From: JBGTKH01 sp041744735
GTDB lineage: Bacteria > Planctomycetota > Planctomycetia > Pirellulales > Pirellulaceae
Assembly (NCBI GenBank): GCA_041744735.1
Contig: JBGTKH010000453.1
Location: forward strand, 1 to 29,150
Length of the DNA stretch: 29,150 nucleotides
Direction of reading: 5' to 3'
Part shown: piece by piece, positions 1 to 6,214 of the stretch
How positions within the stretch are numbered: position 1 is the first letter of the stretch
How the letters are laid out: each line of letters begins with the position of its first letter
Notes under the pieces: model-generated
The model's database searches: none
What the model was told of the DNA's origin: nothing
Seen by the model: the letters and a program-made list of their open reading frames with translations, nothing else
Position numbers and translations under genes: made by a program

Positions 1-3
1 GGG

Positions 4-1452
4 ATGGCGTTTCCCCCAGCAATTTTGAATTTTGAACGACTGACCCCCGTGCATCGCATGGAAAGACTTCGAGGAACCGTGGCAGCTTTTGAACCCGTAC
101 TACTCGCGAACATCGACAAACCGAACAGCCACACGCTGGGCGTGTACGAGGCTGGCGGCGGTTACCGTGCACTGAAGAAGATGCTGGCGGAGATGGATCC
201 TGTCGGCGTTCAGGACTTGGTGAAAGAGAGCGCCCTGCGTGGACGCGGCGGTGCGGGGTTCCCGTGCGGGTTAAAGTGGACGTTCCTGCCCAAGAATCAT
301 CCGGGGCCGATTTACTTCTGCCTGAACGCCGACGAGAGCGAGCCCGGCACGTTCAACAACCGCATCCTGATGGAACTGGACCCGCATCAGGTGCTGGAAG
401 GTCTGATCATCAGTTGCTTCGCCACGCGCGCGACCACAGCGTACTTCTATATTCGCTACGAATACCCGCTGGCCTACCGGCGGCTGCAAGCGGCGATCGA
501 CGAGTGTTACGCGGCCGGCTATTTGGGCAAGAACATTTTGGGCAACCAGTTTTCGCTCGACATCTTTTTGCATCGCGGAGCGGCCGCGTATATCTGCGGC
601 GAGGAGACCGGGCTGATCGAGAGTCTTGAGGGCAAACGCGCCTGGCCGCGAATCAAGCCGCCGTTTCCCGCGGTCGAGGGCGCGTTCCGCAAGCCGACGG
701 TGGTGAACAACGTCGAGACCGTGGCCTGCGTCACGCACATCGCCGCGCGCGGCGCCGAGTGGTTCAAGTCGATCGGCGTTCCGTCGGACCCCAAGAACCC
801 GCGCGATCCGGGCAGCTACGGGCCGAAGCTGTACTGTCTGAGCGGCCACGTCGAACGGCCCGGATGCTACGAAGCCCCGCTGGGCATTACGGTCAATGAA
901 CTGATCGACAATTACGGCGGCGGAGTGTGGAAAGGCCGCAAGGCAAAGGCCGCGATCCCCGGCGGCATCAGCATGGGGCTGCTCACCGCCGCCGAATTCG
1001 ATTGCCCGCTGGATTTCGCCGGGCCCGGCCGCTACGGCTGTCTGGGACTGGGCACGGCGGCCGTCGTGGTGCTGGACGAGACAGTGTCGATCGTCGATTT
1101 TCTGCACAATAGTTGCCGTTTCTTTTCTCATGAAAGCTGCGGGCAGTGCACGCCCTGCCGCGAAGGCACGTCGTGGGCGCTAAAGATGCTCGAACGCATC
1201 AAGTCGGGCCGCGGCCGGCTGAAGGATTTGGATCTGCTGCTGGAAATCGGCGACACGATCGGCATCATTCCGGGCACGACGATTTGCGGCCTGGCCGACG
1301 GCGCCGCGTGGCCGATCAAGAACGCCATCCGCAAATTCCGCGGCGAGTTCGACGAGTACATTCAGCGCACCAACCCCGACGGCTACATGGTCACCGAACC
1401 GGTGCCGGCGCTGAAGTCGTGGGAGTTCGTCGAGAAGATTTCACACGTTTGA
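4..1452 (+). CDS. nuoF: NADH-quinone oxidoreductase subunit F (NADH/FMN-binding)
   Basis: NuoF is the electron-input subunit of complex I: it oxidises NADH, holds FMN and carries the N3-type 4Fe-4S cluster in the peripheral arm. The reading gives 482 residues. The glycine-rich nucleotide loop GRGGAGFPCGLKW lies at residues 80-92, NADESEPGTFNNR follows at 108-120, and YICGEETGLIESLEGKR spans 196-212. The cluster ligands are C379, C382 and C385 (ESCGQCTPC) with C428. The start is unsure. Family similarity begins only near residue 28 (AFEPVLLANIDKP), so ATG at 58 or GTG at 79 (GAGG at 71-74, rather close) are good alternatives to ATG at 4. The extra N-terminus reads through a heptamer repeat at 21-34. 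nuoG follows after 6 bases. The product is certain; the start is not. Confidence 0.96.
   Translation: MAFPPAILNFERLTPVHRMERLRGTVAAFEPVLLANIDKPNSHTLGVYEAGGGYRALKKMLAEMDPVGVQDLVKESALRGRGGAGFPCGLKWTFLPKNHPGPIYFCLNADESEPGTFNNRILMELDPHQVLEGLIISCFATRATTAYFYIRYEYPLAYRRLQAAIDECYAAGYLGKNILGNQFSLDIFLHRGAAAYICGEETGLIESLEGKRAWPRIKPPFPAVEGAFRKPTVVNNVETVACVTHIAARGAEWFKSIGVPSDPKNPRDPGSYGPKLYCLSGHVERPGCYEAPLGITVNELIDNYGGGVWKGRKAKAAIPGGISMGLLTAAEFDCPLDFAGPGRYGCLGLGTAAVVVLDETVSIVDFLHNSCRFFSHESCGQCTPCREGTSWALKMLERIKSGRGRLKDLDLLLEIGDTIGIIPGTTICGLADGAAWPIKNAIRKFRGEFDEYIQRTNPDGYMVTEPVPALKSWEFVEKISHV
21..36. repeat. Heptanucleotide tandem repeat, AATTTTG x2
   Basis: Two exact copies of AATTTTG (21-27, 28-34) followed by AA lie at the 5' end of nuoF, before the conserved part of the protein. 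Alone this is short and could be chance. It matters because two other 7-base tandem repeats occur at nuo junctions downstream. Confidence 0.45.
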
Positions 1453-1458
1453 GGCATC

Positions 1459-3066
1459 ATGGGCGTCGTCATCGTAGACAATCAGGAAGTGAGAATCACC
1501 GACGGCGAGCGGCTGAATGGCATTCAAGCCGCGGCACGGGCCGGGGTCGCAGTGCCGCATTATTGCTGGCACGCGGGCTTGTCGGTGGTCGCCAGTTGTC
1601 GCATGTGCCTGGTCGAGACGGGCCGCCGCGATCCGCAGACGGAAGAGATTTCGATGATGCCCAAGCTGGTGCCCGCTTGTCAAACTCCCGCGACGGATGG
1701 CACAGTGTTCGTCACCAATAGCGAGAAAGTGCAAAACGCGCGAGCAATGGTCGAAGAGGATCTGCTCATCCGCCATCCGATCGATTGCCCGATTTGCGAC
1801 AAGGCGGGCGAGTGCCTGTTGCAGGACTATCATTTCGAGTACGGCCAGAGCGAGCGGCGGGCCGACATCAAACCGTTCACCAGCCGCCGCCGCCCGCTGG
1901 GAGACACCGTGACGTTGTTTGTGGACCGCTGCGTGATGTGCAGCCGCTGCGTGCGGTTCTGCCGCGAAGTGGCCGGCACCAGCGAATTGATGGTGGTCGA
2001 CCGCGGGGCTCACGAAGAAATCGACGTGTTCCCCGGCTTCCCGCTGGCCAACAAGCTGTCGGGCAACGTGGTGGATCTGTGTCCCGTCGGTGCGTTGGGC
2101 GACCGCGACTTTTTGTATCAGCAGCGCGTGTGGTTCATGCAGAAGCACGCCGGTGTGTGTGCCGGCTGCTCGACCGGCTGCTCGATCTTTGTCGAAGAGA
2201 ATCAGGACCACATTTATCGGCTCAAGCCGCGCGAGAACCCGCACGTCAACAAGTGGTGGATGTGCGACGAAGGACGCTACGGCTGGAAGCACGTACACGA
2301 CGCCGCCCGGCAATCCGAACCACGCCGGCGCGATGGGGACGAATACGTCAACGTCGAGTGGTCCGCGCTGCCCGCCGAATTGGACAAGAAGCTGCGCAAG
2401 GCCGGCCATTTAGCCGCCGTGCTGTCGCCGCATTTGACGGTCGAAGAAGCGTACCTGTTGGCCAAGTACGTGCGCGGCATCGACGCGCAGGCGACAATGG
2501 TTTTAGGCCCCGTGCCAGTACACGGCGAAGACGAGAGTTTTCCATCGGGCTTCACCATTCGTGCCGAAAAGTGCCCGAATCGTCGCGGCGTGGAGAAGAT
2601 CGTCGCGAGAATGGGTGGCAGTCTGGTGACGTGGGACGAGTTCGTGCCGCGCGTGGGCGACGAAAACTTCGGCGCGGTTTGGATCACCGGCGGATACAAA
2701 ACCGACTGGCACGACGAAGCGACTGCCGAGACGTTCGCAGCGGTGCCGCTGCTGATTGTGCAAGACATGTTCGCATCACCGTTGTGGAATCGAGCGACGT
2801 ATCAATTGCCGGCCGCTGCGTTCGCCGAGCGCGACGGTTCGTACGTCAATCACGCCGACCGCCTGCAGTCGTTCAAGTGGGCCGTCCGCCCGCCGGCCGG
2901 CGTGAAAGTGGAAGGCCATTTGTATTGGCAGTTGCTCGGTATGAGCGGATTGTATAACTCACGAAAAGTATTAGATGAAGTCGCGCGCGAGATCGCGTAC
3001 TTCGCACCAGCCGCGAGCCCGGTGCCGGACGTGGGCGTTGATTTGAAAATAGCAATGTTAGTATGA
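1459..3066 (+). CDS. nuoG: NADH-quinone oxidoreductase subunit G (short form)
   Basis: NuoG is the large iron-sulfur subunit of the complex I peripheral arm and passes electrons from NuoF towards NuoI. The N-terminal 2Fe-2S ferredoxin domain has C36, C47, C50 and C74. A His/Cys-ligated 4Fe-4S site follows (H106, C110, C113, C119), then a second 4Fe-4S site (C158, C161, C164, C208). A CxxCxxxC set (C234, C237, C241) with C269 matches the extra N7-type cluster. At 535 residues it is far shorter than the roughly 700-900 typical of the family: the C-terminal molybdopterin-oxidoreductase-like domain is reduced to about 250 residues. The start is ATG at 1459, with GAGG overlapping the nuoF stop as ribosome site. 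nuoH begins 58 bases after the stop, across a tandem repeat. Confidence 0.95.
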   Translation: MGVVIVDNQEVRITDGERLNGIQAAARAGVAVPHYCWHAGLSVVASCRMCLVETGRRDPQTEEISMMPKLVPACQTPATDGTVFVTNSEKVQNARAMVEEDLLIRHPIDCPICDKAGECLLQDYHFEYGQSERRADIKPFTSRRRPLGDTVTLFVDRCVMCSRCVRFCREVAGTSELMVVDRGAHEEIDVFPGFPLANKLSGNVVDLCPVGALGDRDFLYQQRVWFMQKHAGVCAGCSTGCSIFVEENQDHIYRLKPRENPHVNKWWMCDEGRYGWKHVHDAARQSEPRRRDGDEYVNVEWSALPAELDKKLRKAGHLAAVLSPHLTVEEAYLLAKYVRGIDAQATMVLGPVPVHGEDESFPSGFTIRAEKCPNRRGVEKIVARMGGSLVTWDEFVPRVGDENFGAVWITGGYKTDWHDEATAETFAAVPLLIVQDMFASPLWNRATYQLPAAAFAERDGSYVNHADRLQSFKWAVRPPAGVKVEGHLYWQLLGMSGLYNSRKVLDEVAREIAYFAPAASPVPDVGVDLKIAMLV

Positions 3067-3100
3067 CTTCTACCGTCGCGAGCAAAGTACGAAGTACTAA

Positions 3101-3136
3101 CAAATGACAAATGACCAATGACCAATGACCAATGAC
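3101..3136. repeat. Heptanucleotide tandem repeat, CMAATGA x5, containing the nuoH start
   Basis: Five 7-base units run from 3101 to 3135: CAAATGA twice, then CCAATGA three times, followed by C. Each unit carries an ATG, at 3104, 3111, 3118, 3125 and 3132. Because the period is 7, successive ATGs are in different frames. Only the one at 3125 opens nuoH; the one at 3104 is in the same frame but hits TGA within the array. The pattern resembles the STRR heptamer repeats known from heterocystous cyanobacteria; that comparison is from memory. Confidence 0.9.
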
Positions 3137-4378
3137 GTCCTCGAACCCCTGATCAAAATCGCCCTGTTAATTGGCGGTTTAATGACTGCGGCAGCGTACT
3201 TCGTGCTGCTGGAGCGGCGGATTGCGGCGTGGGTGCAGGACCGGCGCGGACCGAACCGCGTGGGCGTGCCGCTCAGTCAGCTCTACAGCGGCTGGAAGGA
3301 TCTGCGGTTGTTCGGCTTGGGCCAGCCGTTGGCGGACGGTGTGAAATTCATCCTCAAGGAAGAGTACACACCGGCGCATGTCGATCGCCGCCTATACGTC
3401 TTGGCGCCGATCACGATTCTGGCTGCGGCCTTGGCGATCTTTGCGGTGATTCCCTTCGGCAGCGTGATTCCACCGGTGACGGGCGGCGAGAACGCAAAGC
3501 CAATCCAGTTGGTCGTCGCTCCCGGCTTCGACGTCGGTATGATTTATGTCTTCGCGCTGTCCAGTATCGCGGTCTACGGCGTGATCCTGGGCGGCTGGGC
3601 CAGTAACAACAAATACAGTTTCCTCGGCGGGCTGCGTTCGAGCGCTCAACTGATCGCGTACGAGTTGCCGCTGGGGTTGGGGATTCTCGGCGTCGTGTTG
3701 GCGGCGGGTTCGCTGCGGCTGGAGACAATCATCGAAGCTCAAGCGGCGACGGGCACGTGGTTCGCCTTCGCGCAGCCGTTGGGCTGCATCGTGTTCGTCG
3801 TGGCCGCATTCGCCGAAGCCGCCCGGTTGCCGTTCGATTTGCCCGAATGCGAACAGGAACTGATCGGCGGCTATCACACGGAATACGCGGGGATGAAACT
3901 GTTGCTGTTTCTGGTGGCCGAGTTCCTGCACATGATCACGGCGTCGTTTTTGATCGTGATCTTGTTCCTCGGCGGTTGGCATCTGTGGGGACTCACGGGT
4001 CACGATGACAACGTCACGTGGTTTCAGGCGATCATGCGCATCCTTGTTCTGCAGGGAAAGATCTTCGCGGTGATTGTGTTCTTCATGCTGGTTCGCTGGA
4101 GTTGGCCGCGGGTCCGCTTCGATCCGTTGATGGCCTTGGCGTGGAAGGTGATGCTGCCGCTGGGACTGATCAACCTTGTGGCCGTCGCTGTATTGGCCGA
4201 ACTGCGCCGCGTGCTCGACCCCGCCGAACAGAACGTGACAATCGGCTTGCTGTTGATCGCAGCGGCGTGGGTTGTGTGCATCGCCGCGTGGCTGGCGATC
4301 ACGGTGGCCGGGCCGCTGGTGGCGGACAATCGCCCGCGGCAGGACATGCATTCGTACGAAATTGATTCGCAGATATGA
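3125..4378 (+). CDS. nuoH: NADH-quinone oxidoreductase subunit H
   Basis: NuoH is the membrane subunit that forms, with NuoB and NuoD, the quinone-binding chamber of complex I. Family signatures are LLERRIAAWVQDRRGPNRVG near residues 28-47, EEYTPAHVDRRLYVLAPI near 79-96, and AAFAEAARLPFDLPECEQEL near 226-245 followed by GGYHTEYAGMK. Multiple hydrophobic segments fill the rest. At 417 residues it is longer than the usual 320-350; the excess is mostly hydrophobic C-terminal sequence. The ATG at 3125 lies inside a heptamer repeat and I see no Shine-Dalgarno sequence in front of it, which is unusual in this operon. The stop overlaps the nuoI start by four bases (ATGA), so the two are probably translationally coupled. 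Confidence 0.96.
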   Translation: MTNDVLEPLIKIALLIGGLMTAAAYFVLLERRIAAWVQDRRGPNRVGVPLSQLYSGWKDLRLFGLGQPLADGVKFILKEEYTPAHVDRRLYVLAPITILAAALAIFAVIPFGSVIPPVTGGENAKPIQLVVAPGFDVGMIYVFALSSIAVYGVILGGWASNNKYSFLGGLRSSAQLIAYELPLGLGILGVVLAAGSLRLETIIEAQAATGTWFAFAQPLGCIVFVVAAFAEAARLPFDLPECEQELIGGYHTEYAGMKLLLFLVAEFLHMITASFLIVILFLGGWHLWGLTGHDDNVTWFQAIMRILVLQGKIFAVIVFFMLVRWSWPRVRFDPLMALAWKVMLPLGLINLVAVAVLAELRRVLDPAEQNVTIGLLLIAAAWVVCIAAWLAITVAGPLVADNRPRQDMHSYEIDSQI

Positions 4379-4920
4379 AATCAGACGATCCAAACATTCG
4401 CTGGATAGACGAGCCGAAGCTGGGACTGGCCGGCAAGATGTATCTGCCGCTGTTCGTGCAAGGTTTGACGACCACGTTCAAGCACCTCAGAGGTTCGCTC
4501 GGCGGCAGCACCGTCACAGTCAGCTACCCCGATCAAGAGCCGCAGATCGGCAACCCGCTGATCTATCGCGGCGTGCATCGTCTCAACAAAGACGAGCAAG
4601 GCCGCGTGAAATGCGTCGCCTGCTTCTTGTGCGCCACGGCCTGCCCGGCTCATTGCATCGACATCATTGGCGTCGAGAGCCCCTGGCCGGACCGTGAAAA
4701 ATATCCCGAGAGCTTCACAATCGACGAACTGCGCTGCATCTACTGCGGCATGTGCGAAGAGGCTTGCCCGGTAGACGCGATTGAACTGACCAGCCTCTAC
4801 AATCTGACCGGCCGCAGCCGCGAAGAGATGATCTTCGACAAGGAGAAGCTGCTCAGCGTGTTCGACGCGACCAAGGACAAGGAACCGATGCCGTCGGTGA
4901 AGTTGGGAGGCACGCTATGA
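4375..4920 (+). CDS. nuoI: NADH-quinone oxidoreductase subunit I (2x 4Fe-4S)
   Basis: NuoI is the 8Fe ferredoxin-like subunit that carries clusters N6a and N6b and connects NuoG to the final cluster in NuoB. Two classic CxxCxxCxxxC motifs are visible: C80, C83, C86, C90 and C121, C124, C127, C131, each followed by a proline. At 181 residues it is within the family range. An N-terminal amphipathic stretch (about residues 14-40, AGKMYLPLFVQGL) fits peripheral membrane attachment. The ATG overlaps the nuoH stop. The last codons (about 4888-4920) closely resemble the 36 bases just before nuoJ, as if this gene end had been duplicated. Confidence 0.97.
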   Translation: MKSDDPNIRWIDEPKLGLAGKMYLPLFVQGLTTTFKHLRGSLGGSTVTVSYPDQEPQIGNPLIYRGVHRLNKDEQGRVKCVACFLCATACPAHCIDIIGVESPWPDREKYPESFTIDELRCIYCGMCEEACPVDAIELTSLYNLTGRSREEMIFDKEKLLSVFDATKDKEPMPSVKLGGTL

Positions 4921-4949
4921 ATTACGAATTGCGAATTACGAATTACGAA
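4920..4949. repeat. Heptanucleotide tandem repeat, AATTRCG x4
   Basis: Four 7-base units run from 4920 to 4947: AATTACG, AATTGCG, AATTACG, AATTACG, then AA. They begin at the last base of the nuoI stop and fill much of the 70-base gap before nuoJ. The repeat differs in sequence from the one before nuoH but has the same period. Confidence 0.88.
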
Positions 4950-4990
4950 GGCAGAGGCGAGGTGCTGTCGGCAAAGCTGCGAGGCACCGT

Positions 4991-5755
4991 ATGAATTGGT
5001 TCGGCGATGTAAAAACCGTTTGCCTGCTGGCCGCCATCGTCACTGGGGCGCTGGGCATTTGGCTGCTCCTGCCGCGCGGCAATCGCCGCGGACAAATCGC
5101 CGGCACGCTGCTGGCCGCGGTCAGTTTGGGGCTGTTGATGTCGCTGTTGCCGATGATGGGCGCGTGGGTTTCGCAGGTTTTGTTTTGGATTTTAGCGATC
5201 GCCACAGCCGTTGCTGCGGTGGCCACAATCAGCATGCGCAGCCCCGTGTACAGCGCGATTTGGTTCGGCCTGACGCTGCTCACAACGGCCGGATTGTTTT
5301 TATTGCAAGGCGCACAGTTTCTCGGCGTCGCGACGATCGTGGTTTACGCCGGCGCGATTCTGGTCACGTTTCTGTTCGTGTTGATGCTCGCGCAGCCGCA
5401 AGGACACGAATACTACGATCGCATCAGTTGGGGCACTCTGCCGACGGCGTTCGCAGCGCTGGCTGGAGTGCTGATCGTCGGCGGGCTGACGTACATGTTG
5501 ACGAACCTGGACGCGACCGCGGTGAACGAATCGATCGCCAGTGCAGCAGTGCATCAAGGAGACGGCGAGATTTTTGCCGACCAGCACATGGCCAAGCTGG
5601 GCGGCGAACTGTTCAGCCGCCATCTTATCTCTGTGGAAGTGGCCGGCACGCTGCTGTTGGTCGCATTGGTGGGCGCGGTCGCAATCGTGATCCAAGGCAA
5701 AGAGCCTCGTGCTTCGACCGCGGCATTGCGGGGCGGAGGGCCGAGCGATGCTTAA
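4991..5755 (+). CDS. nuoJ: NADH-quinone oxidoreductase subunit J
   Basis: NuoJ is a small membrane subunit of complex I, placed near NuoK between the quinone chamber and the antiporter-like subunits. The family core is SPVYSAIWFGLTLLTTAGLF followed by QFLGVATIVVYAGAILVTFLFVLML, about residues 79-133. The conserved VVYAGAILVTFLFV helix includes the pi-bulge helix known in this family. Hydrophobic segments lie at about 8-24, 34-52, 57-75, 80-100, 105-133, 152-172 and 215-237. At 254 residues it is somewhat long, with a polar insert around 175-210 before the last helix. GAGG at 4981-4984 is six bases from the ATG. The end overlaps the nuoK start by eight bases. Confidence 0.94.
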   Translation: MNWFGDVKTVCLLAAIVTGALGIWLLLPRGNRRGQIAGTLLAAVSLGLLMSLLPMMGAWVSQVLFWILAIATAVAAVATISMRSPVYSAIWFGLTLLTTAGLFLLQGAQFLGVATIVVYAGAILVTFLFVLMLAQPQGHEYYDRISWGTLPTAFAALAGVLIVGGLTYMLTNLDATAVNESIASAAVHQGDGEIFADQHMAKLGGELFSRHLISVEVAGTLLLVALVGAVAIVIQGKEPRASTAALRGGGPSDA

Positions 5756-6203
5756 CGAAGTGGCCGTGCTGCAAAACTATCTGGTTATCGGCGCTGTGCT
5801 GTTCGCGGTGGGGCTGATCGGTTTTATCGTGCGACGGAACATGATCGTCATGTTTCTGTGTGCAGAAATGATGCTCCAAGGCGTGTCGGTAACGCTGGTG
5901 GCCTTTGGCCGCTATCACAACAATTGGGGCGGCCAGATGCTGGTGCTGTTCATCATCACGGTCGCCGCGTGCGAAGCGGGCATCGCGCTGGCCTTGATCC
6001 TGATGTTATTTAAGAAGAGCGGCAAGCTGGACATCGCGTTCTGGCAAGACATGCGCGAAGCGGGCCAGCCGCCGTTTGTGGATCGCGCGATTCCCGAAGA
6101 GCGCGCCGAAGAACGCGTGTGGCCGAGGCTCACGCCGGCCGGCATCGAGCCGCAAGTCGATGAAGTGGAGAAAGAGGAGCGGCTGCACCGTAGCCGAGTC
6201 TAA
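5748..6203 (+). CDS. nuoK: NADH-quinone oxidoreductase subunit K with C-terminal extension
   Basis: NuoK is a three-helix membrane subunit of complex I in the proton-pumping arm. The first helix is LVIGAVLFAVGLIGFIV, followed by RRNMIVMFLCAEMMLQGVSV with a conserved membrane Glu, then ITVAACEAGIALALILML with the second conserved Glu. The start is ATG at 5748, within the nuoJ end, with GGAGG at 5735-5739. The longer open frame from 5709 is a nuoJ shadow. The typical protein is about 100 residues; this one is 151. The extra 50 residues after LMLFKKSGK are charged and soluble, ending in an acidic/basic stretch (EVEKEERLHRSR). This tail is probably at the membrane surface; its role is unknown. 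nuoL follows after 11 bases. Confidence 0.93.
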   Translation: MLNEVAVLQNYLVIGAVLFAVGLIGFIVRRNMIVMFLCAEMMLQGVSVTLVAFGRYHNNWGGQMLVLFIITVAACEAGIALALILMLFKKSGKLDIAFWQDMREAGQPPFVDRAIPEERAEERVWPRLTPAGIEPQVDEVEKEERLHRSRV

Positions 6204-6214
6204 CGGACGAAACA

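Noticed and set aside
271..1131. Antisense open frame of 286 residues opposite nuoF
   Set aside because: GC-rich shadow frame with no family features; nuoF is certain here.
3392..4393. Antisense open frame of 333 residues opposite nuoH
   Set aside because: Composition rich in His, Gln and Arg is the mirror of a hydrophobic membrane gene; no motif is seen.
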